Position numbers and translations under genes: made by a program
Notes under the pieces: model-generated
What the model saw: only the letters and a program-made list of their open reading frames with translations
What the model was told of the DNA's origin: nothing
Databases searched by the model: none
From: Paenibacillus sp. FSL R7-0204
GTDB taxonomy: Bacteria > Bacillota > Bacilli > Paenibacillales > Paenibacillaceae
DNA length: 64,000 bases
Assembly: GCF_038002225.1 (NCBI RefSeq)
Contig: NZ_JBBOCA010000001.1
Location: 3,968,001 to 4,032,000, forward strand
Direction: 5' to 3'
Shown here: positions 8,497 to 16,917 of the stretch, piece by piece
How the letters are laid out: the number at the start of each line of letters is the position of its first letter
Numbering within the stretch: position 1 is the stretch's first letter

Positions 8497-9726
8497 TTAT
8501 TGTGGGGTTGAGGCCTTCGCGGCCTGCATGAGGTCAATCAGCTTCCGGGCTGCCGCCTCGGCAAAGGCCGGATCATTAATCGCCAGGTCCATTTCAATCA
8601 GTTCCACTCTTGAGCGGTCCACCTGCCGGCGCAGGGTATCGAACAGCATCCGGTCCTCCTCAGGGCCGTAGAAGGGCTGTCCCTCCACATCAATGGCTGA
8701 AATGCCGCCAAGCGGCAGCATCAGCACCGTGCTCTCTGTCGCCATATTGAGCTTCTCGGCCAGTTTTCTGCCGATCTGTTCATTCTCCTCCACGGTCGTC
8801 CGCATCAGAGTGACGGTGGGATTATGCTGATAGAACTTATGATCCTTGAACTTCTCCGGTACAGTATCCGCCGGGCCGAAGTTGCACATGTCCAGGGCGC
8901 CCACCGAGACGACCTGCGGAATACGGTTGCGGCCTGCCGCCTCCAGGCGGTGCGGCCCTGCATTCAAGACGCCGCCGATCAGCTCATCTGCCCATTCGGT
9001 GGTGGTTAAGTCCAGCACCCCTTCAATGAAACCGGCCTCGATCAGGGCTTCCATCGACTGTCCGCCAATGCCGGTGGCATGGAATACCAGCACCTCGTAG
9101 CCGCGTTCCTCCAGGTATTTGCGCGCTTCGGTCACACACGGCGTGGTCACTCCGAACATGGTGGCTGCTACCAGCGGCTTTTTCTCCGGTTCATAGTCTG
9201 CTTCGAACAGGAGCATGCCCGCGATGGCAAACATCGCATTGCTGAAGATCCTGGTCGAGATCGAATTGAGGCCTGAGACATCCACCACAGACGGAATCAT
9301 CATAATATCGCTGGTCCCGACATAGGGAGCCGTATTTCCTGATGCTACTGTCGATACCAGCACCTTCGGTACGCCAATTGGCAAGGCTCTCATCGCAGGG
9401 GCAACCAGAGAAGTTCCGCCGGTGCCCCCGAAGGATATGATACCGTCAAATTTCCCCTCCTGGTATAACCGGGGAACGAGCTGCTCCAGTCCCTTAGACA
9501 ACACTTCTGTAGCTAACGCCCGGTCCTTCTTCGCAGCAAGCTCGTCCAGCTCTATCCCTGCGGCGGAAGCGACCTCCCGGTTCGACACATCGGGAAGGAA
9601 GGCTGGCTCGAATACTCCGGTATGGATCATCAGGGCTCTGAGACCCAGCTCCTCTGCAAGCTTCTTGATGTACAGATACTCCTCACCCTTCGTATCAAAC
9701 GTTCCAGCTATAGCGATCGTCTTCAT
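8497..9726 (-). CDS. Tm-1-like ATP-binding domain protein (UPF0261 family)
   Basis: A protein of about 409 residues opening with [20 protein letters not shown], the hallmark of the UPF0261/Tm-1 N-terminal family. Further family motifs are [44 protein letters not shown] and [14 protein letters not shown]. The tomato homologue is an inhibitor of tobamovirus replication that binds ATP; the bacterial role is unknown. Start ATG 9726 has GGAGG seven bases upstream; nine upstream codons in the same frame lack a site. It precedes the TIM-barrel gene by 13 bp and has its own candidate promoter upstream. Confidence 0.88.
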   Translation of the reverse strand: MKTIAIAGTFDTKGEEYLYIKKLAEELGLRALMIHTGVFEPAFLPDVSNREVASAAGIELDELAAKKDRALATEVLSKGLEQLVPRLYQEGKFDGIISFGGTGGTSLVAPAMRALPIGVPKVLVSTVASGNTAPYVGTSDIMMIPSVVDVSGLNSISTRIFSNAMFAIAGMLLFEADYEPEKKPLVAATMFGVTTPCVTEARKYLEERGYEVLVFHATGIGGQSMEALIEAGFIEGVLDLTTTEWADELIGGVLNAGPHRLEAAGRNRIPQVVSVGALDMCNFGPADTVPEKFKDHKFYQHNPTVTLMRTTVEENEQIGRKLAEKLNMATESTVLMLPLGGISAIDVEGQPFYGPEEDRMLFDTLRRQVDRSRVELIEMDLAINDPAFAEAAARKLIDLMQAAKASTPQ

Positions 9727-9746
9727 TAAGTGGCCTCCTCGTATAC

Positions 9747-9788
9747 GAATCATAGATTCATCATACCGGGCATGTTCATGGATGAAAA
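9747..9788 (-). promoter_or_regulatory. Candidate promoter of the Tm-1-like operon
   Basis: On the minus strand TTTTCA (9788-9783), 17 bp, TATGAT (9765-9760). An inverted repeat GAATC-ATA-GATTC (9747-9759) overlaps the expected start point. The -35 lies within 20 bp of the end of the TIM-barrel/AraC gene, which would be the natural regulator. Motif-based inference. Confidence 0.45.
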
Positions 9789-9800
9789 CGCTTTTATGTC

Positions 9801-11000
9801 CTATGTTTTTGTGTTTAGGTTAGATTTGTACTGCTTGGGCGAGCAGCCCATCAGCTTTTTGAACATTCTGCTGAACTGGGCATAGTCGGGGTAGCCGACC
9901 ATGGCGGACACCTCGGATAATTGCAGGTGCGGGGCCTGGAGCAGAATGGCGGCCTTTTGAATACGGAAGCCGATCAGATAGCTCTGGAAGCTGCAGCCCA
10001 CTTCCTTTTTGAACAAGCTGCTCAAATAACTGCGCGAGACATGAGCCACCTTGGCCAGATCCGCGAACACCACTTCCTCGCTGTAGTTCTGGGCGACATA
10101 TTCTTTGACGAATTCTACGTAATCATAATGCCGGGTGATGCCGCTGAGCATTTTGACCACGAGATCATCCTCATCCAGCTTGCCCAGGCGCTTGAAATCG
10201 CGGGTAATGGCCGTAATCGACTTCTCGGAGGGAATCCGTTCAAAGGCAGAGCCGCCAATGTAGCCCATAATCTCCATGTTGCTGCTGTACATGTACTGAA
10301 CATCAACCGGAGTCTTGACCGGACCGCCGTAGATCATTCGGATCACCTCCGGCTTAACCTCACCGCAGGCAGTAAGAATGCGCAGCGCCTTCGCCTTGGC
10401 AGCTTCCAGCGAGACCACCTTCCGCGCCCCCAGCAATCCGCCTACGGTCAGGCCGAGATGCACACAGATCACATCTGCCCCCGCTTCAGCCATCTGGACT
10501 GCTTGGGATTCGTCGAAGACGAAGGCCACCGTGAACAACCCCTGCTGATGAGCCAGACGTATAGCCTCCACCTCCCTGTCATAGCTGATGCCCTCCTCCT
10601 CCAGTGCCTCTCTGAACCCCCCGTCGATCAGGCCGACCGTCGGATAATTATTCACTCCAGCGAAGCCTCTGGCCTTGATCTCTTCTATATATAGGGACAT
10701 CTCTCTCGTTGGATCATTCGCATTCAGCCCAAACAGCACCGGAGTGTCTCTCACCAGCGGCACAATCTCCTTCGAGGCAAAATCCATCACCATCTCATTG
10801 CTGTTGCAGAAGGGCAGGAACCCCGCCAGCGAGCTTCTCCCCATCTGCCGGAACTTGCCCGAGTTCAGCATAAGAATGAAGTCTGCTCCGCTGTCAGCGG
10901 CAACCTTGGCTGTAATTCCTGTGCCTGTCGAGACGCCGATGATGTGGTTGCCTTCGCGCAGCTCTGACTGAAGCCGCTCCAGTATGGCTGTTCTGTTCAA
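9801..11000 (-). CDS. TIM-barrel/AraC fusion transcriptional regulator
   Basis: A 399-residue two-part protein. Residues ~1-270 are a PEP_hydrolase-type TIM barrel ([70 protein letters not shown]), clearly paralogous to the product of 7653-8483. Residues ~290-395 are a double helix-turn-helix AraC domain (DLAKVAHVSRSYLSSLFKKEVG and LSEVSAMVGYPDYAQFSRMFKKLMG). The likely reading is a one-component regulator that senses the ligand of the enzyme it controls. The start is TTG at 11000, with AGAAGG eight bases upstream; the ATG nearby is out of frame. Only 41 bp separates it from ecfT, with no terminator seen, so read-through from the biotin operon is possible. Confidence 0.85.
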   Translation of the reverse strand: MNRTAILERLQSELREGNHIIGVSTGTGITAKVAADSGADFILMLNSGKFRQMGRSSLAGFLPFCNSNEMVMDFASKEIVPLVRDTPVLFGLNANDPTREMSLYIEEIKARGFAGVNNYPTVGLIDGGFREALEEEGISYDREVEAIRLAHQQGLFTVAFVFDESQAVQMAEAGADVICVHLGLTVGGLLGARKVVSLEAAKAKALRILTACGEVKPEVIRMIYGGPVKTPVDVQYMYSSNMEIMGYIGGSAFERIPSEKSITAITRDFKRLGKLDEDDLVVKMLSGITRHYDYVEFVKEYVAQNYSEEVVFADLAKVAHVSRSYLSSLFKKEVGCSFQSYLIGFRIQKAAILLQAPHLQLSEVSAMVGYPDYAQFSRMFKKLMGCSPKQYKSNLNTKT

Positions 11001-11041
11001 GTCTCATCCCTTCTCTCTGCAACGCTCTTCTCCTGTCCATC

Positions 11042-11806
11042 TTACCACGGCCACCAATCTGACAGAATCAACAGAATATACACAAGCATGATTCCCCCCG
11101 CAGCAATATCGATACGCGAGAAGCGGAGCATTCTGAACGAGGTCCGGCCCCGCCCGTTCCCGTAAGCTCTAGCCTCTAGGGTCATGGCGAGCTGCTCCGC
11201 CCGGCTGATCGTGGTCGCCAGCAGCGGGATGACTAACCGCAGACAGGCCTGAAGCCGCTGGCGGCCTTGGAGAGACCCGATCTCTAGTCCTCTGGCCCTC
11301 TGTGCCATAAGAATGCGGTCCAGCTCCTGGCTGATAGCCGGAATGAAACGGACCGCCAGCATGACCATCAGGGCGAAGGCTTCGACCGGAATCCCCAGGC
11401 GGGCGAGCGGCTTGCACATTACTTCCAGGCCTTTGGCCAAATCCAGCGGCTTCGTGGTCACCGTCAGGACCAGCGCAAACGCGACCGGCAGCAGAATGCG
11501 CCAGAGGCTGAAGACTTCCTTTATGATGCCGTCCTGACCCCGGTTGAACAGAAGATGATAGATGAGCGGCAGCAGCAGGAACAAAAGCACCGGACGCAGG
11601 GCTCTAAGGTATAAGTACAGCGGGAGGCGGGATAACCGCATGGAACCGAGCGCAAGTACAGTCGCTGCCCAATATCCACTGGGGACTTTAAGCTGCATAC
11701 AGCACAGGGTGAAGCCAACGACGCATAGCAGCTTCGTCCGCGGATCAAGCCGGTGCAGCACAGAATCTGAATGGACGTACTGCCCCCAACCGGTTGTACT
11801 GTTCAT
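11042..11806 (-). CDS. ecfT: Energy-coupling factor transporter transmembrane protein EcfT
   Basis: A 254-residue membrane protein of the EcfT/CbiQ family. It starts YVHSDSVLHRLDPRTKLLCV, the family's N-terminal signature, has several hydrophobic helices, and carries the cytoplasmic coupling motifs near ILMAQRARGLEIG and MTLEARAYGNGRGRT (the two Ala-Arg-Gly-type motifs that contact the ATPases). It joins EcfA1/EcfA2 to a substrate-binding S-component. Its ATG overlaps the ecfA2 stop by 4 bp. Being in the BirA-controlled bioY operon, it is probably dedicated to, or biased towards, BioY. Confidence 0.9.
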   Translation of the reverse strand: MNSTTGWGQYVHSDSVLHRLDPRTKLLCVVGFTLCCMQLKVPSGYWAATVLALGSMRLSRLPLYLYLRALRPVLLFLLLPLIYHLLFNRGQDGIIKEVFSLWRILLPVAFALVLTVTTKPLDLAKGLEVMCKPLARLGIPVEAFALMVMLAVRFIPAISQELDRILMAQRARGLEIGSLQGRQRLQACLRLVIPLLATTISRAEQLAMTLEARAYGNGRGRTSFRMLRFSRIDIAAGGIMLVYILLILSDWWPW

Positions 11807-12657
11807 GACCGCTTGCCTTTGCCGTGCCAGACTGCCCTAACCCGTTCCATAATATCAGCTTCCCGGCAGCTTGCAGGCTCCAGCCGCTGCCGGGATAATT
11901 GCTCCATGAGCCTTAAGAGCTGTATAGGTTCGGGTAGAGGCAGCCCTGCCTGCTCCATCTTCTCCTGGCCTTTTAAGAATAATTCGTTAACCTCGTAATG
12001 GCCCAAGAGCCGTCCTTCATGCAAAAGAATGACCTCATCCGAATATTCGGCTACATCCTCCAGTTGATGTGAGATGAACAGCACCGTCCGCCCGTTCTCC
12101 TCCTGCCATCGTCTAATACGGCTAAGCAGTCCCTTTCTGCTTGCGGGATCAAGCCCTGCCGCCGGCTCATCCAGAATCAGCAGCTCCGGGTCCGCAATCA
12201 GCACAGAAGCAATCGCCACCCGCCGCTTCAGCCCCCCGCTGAGCTGGAACGGATTCTGCGGAAGAAGCGCAGCGGGTATCCCCGTCTGTTCCATAACCGC
12301 ATGAATTGCTTGGTCAACGCTTGTTCCGGGTGCCCCCTGCATGGTGAGCGCAAATGCCAGTTCCTGCTCCACTGTCGCCGCAAAGAGCTGCTGTTCAGGA
12401 TACTGAAAAACATAGCCGATCTGCGGAACCACCTTCAGCCTGCCGTGGCGGTCTCTTGGCATAGGTTGTCCATTCTGTATGTACTCCCCTTTATTGAAGG
12501 GAACCAGCCCTTTGACCACCTTGGCAAACGTAGACTTTCCGGCTCCGCTCCGGCCGATCAGCGAGATCCACTTCCCCTCCTGCAGATGGCAGCTTACCGA
12601 CTGCAGAATATCCCGGCCGTCCAGCCTTACACTTACATCTGTTAACGTGTAGCCCAT
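11803..12657 (-). CDS. ecfA2: Energy-coupling factor ATPase EcfA2
   Basis: A 284-residue ABC ATPase with Walker A GRSGAGKST (about residues 36-44), Q-loop FQYPEQQLFAATVEQELAF (the EQ/LF form typical of ECF ATPases), signature LSGGLKRRVAIA, Walker B LLILDEPAAGLDP and switch His in FISHQ. The signature has LSGGLKRR rather than LSGGQ, usual for one of the two ECF subunits. It overlaps ecfA1 by 16 bp and ecfT by 4 bp, so the three are translationally coupled. It energises vitamin uptake from the cytoplasmic face. Confidence 0.9.
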   Translation of the reverse strand: MGYTLTDVSVRLDGRDILQSVSCHLQEGKWISLIGRSGAGKSTFAKVVKGLVPFNKGEYIQNGQPMPRDRHGRLKVVPQIGYVFQYPEQQLFAATVEQELAFALTMQGAPGTSVDQAIHAVMEQTGIPAALLPQNPFQLSGGLKRRVAIASVLIADPELLILDEPAAGLDPASRKGLLSRIRRWQEENGRTVLFISHQLEDVAEYSDEVILLHEGRLLGHYEVNELFLKGQEKMEQAGLPLPEPIQLLRLMEQLSRQRLEPASCREADIMERVRAVWHGKGKRS

Positions 12658-13442
12658 AGCTGCTCTATTGTCTCCTTCCAGTCCGCCCTTACGGGTACTT
12701 CCAGTCCTAAGGCTTGATACAATCTGGCGGCAAAAGGAAGCTCCAGCGGCTGCCCGGCGATAGTGTCTTTGCTGAACAAGCGGGAAGGCGGACCGTCATA
12801 GGCTAACTTCCCGTGGCACAGCAGCAGAACGCGGTCAGCGGCCAGCGCCTCATCCATATGATGGGTGAGGTGGATGATCGTCAGTCCTTGCCGGTGCAGG
12901 CTATGCAGGATCTGAAGAAGCTCCTGCCTCCCCTGCGGATCGAGCATAGATGTCGCTTCATCCAGGATCAGAATCTCCGGCTGCATGGCAATAACGGCCG
13001 CCACGGCAACCCGCTGCTTCTGGCCGCCCGACAACTGGTGCGGTGCAGTGTCTGCGTAAGCTTCCATCTGCACAGCCCGCAGAGCAGCGCCTGCCCGGCG
13101 GCCCATCTCTTCTCTCGGGACCCGCAGATTCTCCAGTCCAAACAACACTTCATCCAGCACCGAGGCCGTAATGAACTGATCATCCGGGTTCTGGAAGACG
13201 AGTCCGGCCCGTTCGCGGATGCTTACGAGATTCTGGCGGTTCAAGGTACTCAGCGCTCCCAGCCTCACCTCTCCTGCTCTTGGCAGCAGCAATCCGTTCA
13301 TCAGCTTGGCAGCTGTTGATTTACCGCTGCCGTTCGCCCCGATGACGGCCACGAATTCGCCGGTTTGAATCCCGAAGCTAAGCTGACGGAGTACCGTCTC
13401 CCCCTGCCGGTAATCATAATCCACCCTGTCAAAAATCAGCAT
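12642..13442 (-). CDS. ecfA1: Energy-coupling factor ATPase EcfA1
   Basis: A 266-residue ABC ATPase: Walker A GANGSGKST (about 36-44), Q-loop FQNPDDQFITASVLDEVLFGLEN (the ECF A1 form), signature LSGGQKQRVAVA, Walker B ILILDEATSMLDP and switch His in IHLTHH. It forms the heterodimer with EcfA2. The start ATG has AAGGAG eight bases upstream. It follows the thiolase gene by 46 bp on the same strand. The universal ecfA1A2T set in Firmicutes usually lies near ribosomal protein genes; this copy is in a biotin operon. Confidence 0.9.
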   Translation of the reverse strand: MLIFDRVDYDYRQGETVLRQLSFGIQTGEFVAVIGANGSGKSTAAKLMNGLLLPRAGEVRLGALSTLNRQNLVSIRERAGLVFQNPDDQFITASVLDEVLFGLENLRVPREEMGRRAGAALRAVQMEAYADTAPHQLSGGQKQRVAVAAVIAMQPEILILDEATSMLDPQGRQELLQILHSLHRQGLTIIHLTHHMDEALAADRVLLLCHGKLAYDGPPSRLFSKDTIAGQPLELPFAARLYQALGLEVPVRADWKETIEQLWATR

Positions 13443-13488
13443 CGGTGCGGCTCCTTTCTGTTCTATCCTTCACGATCAATCTAGTTCA

Positions 13489-14643
13489 TCAGCGTTGTAT
13501 ACCCTCTACAAGTACAGCCAGCCCCATTCCGCCGCCGATGCCAAGGGTGGCCAGCCCTCTGCGATAGGGGTGATACAGCATCTCCGCGTATAAGCGCGTC
13601 ATCAGAATTGCACCCGATGCTCCATAAGGGTGGCCCAGCGCAAGCGCGCCTCCCCCAAGGTTGACCTTATCCGGCGGAAGCTGAAGCTCTTGCAGCGAAG
13701 CCAATACCTGCGAGGCAAAGGCTTCATTAAATTCAACAATATCCAGCTCATCCATGTGAAGGCGCTGACGGTACAGCAGCCTGCGAACCGCCGGGACCGG
13801 CCCCATGCCCGGATAATGCGGGTCTACTCCAGAGGCTTGCGAGTCTACGAAGCGGAGAACCGGAGTCAGGTTCAGCCGGTCGCATAGGTCCCGGGACATC
13901 ATAAGCACAAGTGCTGCGCCATCGTTAAGGGGGCAAGCATTGCCGGCAGTGACTGTTCCTCCTTCCGTAAAAGCAGGCGCCAGTCTGCCCAGCTTCAAGA
14001 GGCTTGTATCCGGCCTCGGGCATTCATCGCCCGTGACGATGAAGCCGTCACTGGCTACAGGCACAAGCTCTCCTGCGAATCTGCCTGTGCGCTGGGCCTT
14101 CACGGCCTTCATATGGCTCTCCAGCGCATAGCGGTCCTGTGCCTCCCGGGAAATACCGTATTTCTTCGCTGTATACTCTGCAGCCAGCCCCATATCAGGA
14201 TCGCCAAGCGCGGAGGGTGTGAACGCTGCACGGGTATACAGCTTAGGCGTACCGCTGAGCGTCTCCGGCCTTAGCATCCGCCAGGGGGCCCGGCTGGTGC
14301 TCTCAACCCCGCCTGCCAGGAAGAGCTCACCCGCCCCGCTCTGGATCAGGCGGGCGGCCAAAATAATGGCTTCAAGCCCTGAGCCGCATTGCCGGTCGAC
14401 GGTGACCCCGGGAACCGTCTCGGGAAGTCCGGCTTCAAGCACCGACTTGCGTGCGATATTCCCGCCGGGTCCGACTACATTGCCAATGATGACATCGTCA
14501 ATCCATTCGGGAGGCAGACGGGCCTCATGGACCAACTGCTGAATCAGCGGAGCCAGCAGCTGCTCGGGTTCCAGCGTACTGAGCTGCCCGCCGATTCTGC
14601 CGACCGGTGTCCGCTTGGCCAGAACCATCACCGCCTCCTTCAT
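13489..14643 (-). CDS. Thiolase-family acyl-CoA acyltransferase (YhfS-like), C-terminal Cys replaced
   Basis: A 384-residue thiolase. The acylated Cys is in VTVDRQCGSGLEAI (about residue 86), the His sites are in EFNEAFASQ and GGALALGHPYGASGA. The second catalytic cysteine, normally in a CxGGG motif, is missing: the text reads ATLGIGGGMGLA, with GGC (Gly) in the Cys position. It overlaps the acyl-CoA ligase gene by 4 bp and sits in the bioY operon. In Bacillus subtilis a similar BirA-controlled set (yhfU-yhfT-yhfS) has a BioY, an acyl-CoA synthetase and a thiolase. A role in making or breaking a pimelate-type precursor is an inference. Confidence 0.85.
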   Translation of the reverse strand: MKEAVMVLAKRTPVGRIGGQLSTLEPEQLLAPLIQQLVHEARLPPEWIDDVIIGNVVGPGGNIARKSVLEAGLPETVPGVTVDRQCGSGLEAIILAARLIQSGAGELFLAGGVESTSRAPWRMLRPETLSGTPKLYTRAAFTPSALGDPDMGLAAEYTAKKYGISREAQDRYALESHMKAVKAQRTGRFAGELVPVASDGFIVTGDECPRPDTSLLKLGRLAPAFTEGGTVTAGNACPLNDGAALVLMMSRDLCDRLNLTPVLRFVDSQASGVDPHYPGMGPVPAVRRLLYRQRLHMDELDIVEFNEAFASQVLASLQELQLPPDKVNLGGGALALGHPYGASGAILMTRLYAEMLYHPYRRGLATLGIGGGMGLAVLVEGIQR

Positions 14644-16133
14644 TCCAACCCCGCTTCCGCCAGGCTCTTCATGAGCTGGCGGGCGATTTTGCCGGAGCCG
14701 GTGTAGGTGAATGACTCCACGCTGATCAGCTGCCGAGGCAGCTTATAGCTTGCCAGATCCGAATTGCAGTAGCTACGGATCTCTTCCAGCGTAAGCCGCT
14801 GCGGGCTGCTCCATGCAATGAGCGCTGTGACCTGCTCTCCCCAGCGCTCATCCGGGAGGCCGCATACCATCACTTCCCGGATCGCCGGGTGGCGGAGCAG
14901 CACCGCCTCCACCTCTTCGGGGAACACCTTCAGTCCCCCGCTCTTGATCATGCTGCCTGCGCGTCCGGTCAGGCGCAGCTGCCCCTCCTCATCCAGCACA
15001 ACATAATCGCCTGTCCGCAGCCAGCCTTCCCGGAATACCCGCGCCGTCTCTTCCGGCAGGAGATGATATCCGGCGAAGATCATATCGCTGCGGATATACA
15101 GCTCGCCCACCGTACCCGGAGGAACCTCACGGAACTGTTCATCGCAGATCAATAGCTCTACCCCGCTGAACGGCCGGCCCAGAGCGTCAGGCAGCTCGGT
15201 TCCGGTCAGCTCCTGATAACTGATATAACTGGCTTCAGATGAGCCGTAATACTCATAGAGCTTCGCTCCCTTGAACCTCTCACGGCATCTCTGTGCGGAA
15301 GCCATAGGCCATTTGCCGCCCGAGCTGATTAAGGCCTGCACGGACACCTCGGCATTGCTTGACTCCGCTTGGCGTAATAACGCCTCGGTCATGGCGGGCA
15401 CAACGAACAGAATCATATCCGGTACACGGGAGCATAGGGTGAGTGCGCGCTCTGCATCGAATTCCGGAAGGAGATGGAACGTGGCCCTGCTGTAGAGAGA
15501 TTGCAGCAGGGAGAACAGCGACAGGGAGTGGACTAAGGGTCCGGGCGCAAGCACATGCTGCATCTGATGCAGGCCGAAGGCCTGCTCTGTCGCCGCGAAG
15601 CTCATTACCCAGGATTGATGGGTTCGCATATAGCCCTTGGGTGCCCCGGTCGTCCCTGATGTGTATCCGATGAACAGCAGTTCAGGGTTCTTCACTGCGG
15701 CCGCCTCCGGCCCGAAGCCAGTCAGCCACTCCCTGTAGCTGCCGGTTGACGGCCCGATGTCAAAGACTAACCGGATCATTCCGCAGAAGCTGCTGCCTGC
15801 GAGCTTCGCAGCATATTGCGCTTCACTAACGATCAGCCCGGGTTTACACTGCCGGATGACCTGCTCCAGAACGGATTGCGGCCAGTTCGGGTCCAGCAGC
15901 ACCGGGGCGCAGCCTGCATAGATGGCGCCAAGCAGAAACTCGGAGAATTCTATGCGGTTGCCGCTTAAGATAGCGATGGGCTGCGTCGTATGACCGCCAT
16001 GACGCAAGCCGCCTGCAACCTGCCGTACACGCTCCGCAAGCTCTGCGTATGTAAACTCTTCCTGCCCGTCCGATATCGCGATGCGGTGCGGGACCTGCTG
16101 TGCGCGTTCCAGAATAAGTTCGGCCAGATTCAT
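14640..16133 (-). CDS. AMP-forming acyl-CoA ligase (YhfT-like)
   Basis: A 497-residue ANL-superfamily enzyme that activates a carboxylic acid to acyl-AMP and then acyl-CoA. Motifs in order: YTSGTTGAPKGYMRTH (AMP/phosphate loop, about residue 155), YYGSSEASY, RTGDYVVLDEEGQLRLTGRAGSMIKSGG (hinge and adenine contacts), and the C-terminal catalytic Lys in TGSGKIARQ. Operon position between bioY and a thiolase points to a fatty acid or dicarboxylic acid that feeds biotin synthesis or salvage. The acid substrate cannot be read from the sequence. Confidence 0.87.
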   Translation of the reverse strand: MNLAELILERAQQVPHRIAISDGQEEFTYAELAERVRQVAGGLRHGGHTTQPIAILSGNRIEFSEFLLGAIYAGCAPVLLDPNWPQSVLEQVIRQCKPGLIVSEAQYAAKLAGSSFCGMIRLVFDIGPSTGSYREWLTGFGPEAAAVKNPELLFIGYTSGTTGAPKGYMRTHQSWVMSFAATEQAFGLHQMQHVLAPGPLVHSLSLFSLLQSLYSRATFHLLPEFDAERALTLCSRVPDMILFVVPAMTEALLRQAESSNAEVSVQALISSGGKWPMASAQRCRERFKGAKLYEYYGSSEASYISYQELTGTELPDALGRPFSGVELLICDEQFREVPPGTVGELYIRSDMIFAGYHLLPEETARVFREGWLRTGDYVVLDEEGQLRLTGRAGSMIKSGGLKVFPEEVEAVLLRHPAIREVMVCGLPDERWGEQVTALIAWSSPQRLTLEEIRSYCNSDLASYKLPRQLISVESFTYTGSGKIARQLMKSLAEAGLE

Positions 16134-16139
16134 CGCTGC

Positions 16140-16691
16140 TTATCCCCTTCTCTTGTCTTCAAGCGGACTGAGCGGCCTAAGCTGCATCGTAATCACAGCA
16201 GCCAGCAGTGCCTTGATCAGATCTCCGGGCAGAAAAGCCGCAGATCCGGCAAGTCCGGTCCAGAGCGGAGTATTCGTGATCCAGGCCATGGCAGAAGCAC
16301 CGATCAGATTCACAAGCAGAACGCCAAAGATCAGATTAATGGCAAACAGCTTCCAGGCCCGCACTTTCGGCCAGACCGCTTCAGCAAACCAGCCGATCAG
16401 TCCGGCTGCCAGCGGCCAGCTGAACAGATAGCCTGCTGTCGGTCCAACCAGTATAGCCAGCCCGCCGCGTCCGCCTGGTAATACCGGCAAGCCCAACGCG
16501 ATGAGGATAAGGAAAATGGTCAGGCTGAGCGCACCCGTCCGCCAGCCCAGAAAACAGCCGGCCAACATGACACCAAGCGTCTGGGCAGTAACAGGAACAG
16601 GGATGAAACCGAGGGATACTGGCGGGATCAGGGCAAGCACCGCGATAAGCGCGGCGAATAAGGCCGCATAGACTAACTCTTTGATTCTCAA
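16140..16691 (-). CDS. bioY: Biotin transporter BioY (ECF S-component)
   Basis: About 183 residues, six hydrophobic helices, with the BioY landmarks PVSLGFIPVPVTAQTLGVMLAG, LGLPVLPGGRGGLAILVGPTAGYLFSWP and FLPGDLIKALLA. BioY binds biotin in the membrane. The start is most likely TTG at 16691 (translation MRIKELVYAAL...), because GGAGG lies eight bases upstream; the GTG further upstream overlaps that Shine-Dalgarno site itself. It is the first gene of a six-gene operon with an acyl-CoA ligase, a thiolase and a full ECF module, and its promoter carries a BirA operator. Confidence 0.93.
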   Translation of the reverse strand: MRIKELVYAALFAALIAVLALIPPVSLGFIPVPVTAQTLGVMLAGCFLGWRTGALSLTIFLILIALGLPVLPGGRGGLAILVGPTAGYLFSWPLAAGLIGWFAEAVWPKVRAWKLFAINLIFGVLLVNLIGASAMAWITNTPLWTGLAGSAAFLPGDLIKALLAAVITMQLRPLSPLEDKRRG

Positions 16692-16764
16692 TTCAATAAC
16701 CTCCACGAGATAAGATACAGGAATTGGACGGCCTTCCGGTTAGGGAGTCCAGCCAACAAGCTGA

Positions 16765-16818
16765 ATTATAGTGGAGGACGGTTTTATTGTAAACCATAAA
16801 TTAATATTTGGTTCACAA
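16765..16818 (-). promoter_or_regulatory. bioY promoter with overlapping BirA operator
   Basis: On the minus strand TTTACA (16793-16788), a 17-bp spacer, then TATAAT (16770-16765). The BirA operator is the inverted repeat TTGTAAACC (16787-16795) and GGTTCACAA (16810-16818) separated by 14 bp, as in Firmicute biotin operons. One half-site contains the -35, so holo-BirA binding would block initiation. The operator lies between the divergent bioY and birA genes; a birA promoter is not clear. Confidence 0.9.
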
Positions 16819-16917
16819 TATGGATGTGTGTATACCTGATTTTTCTAATGATCCTAAGCATGTTAATATACTTAAAGAGATGAGATCGGAACGTTATACT
16901 TGTGGAGGTTTATAGGC

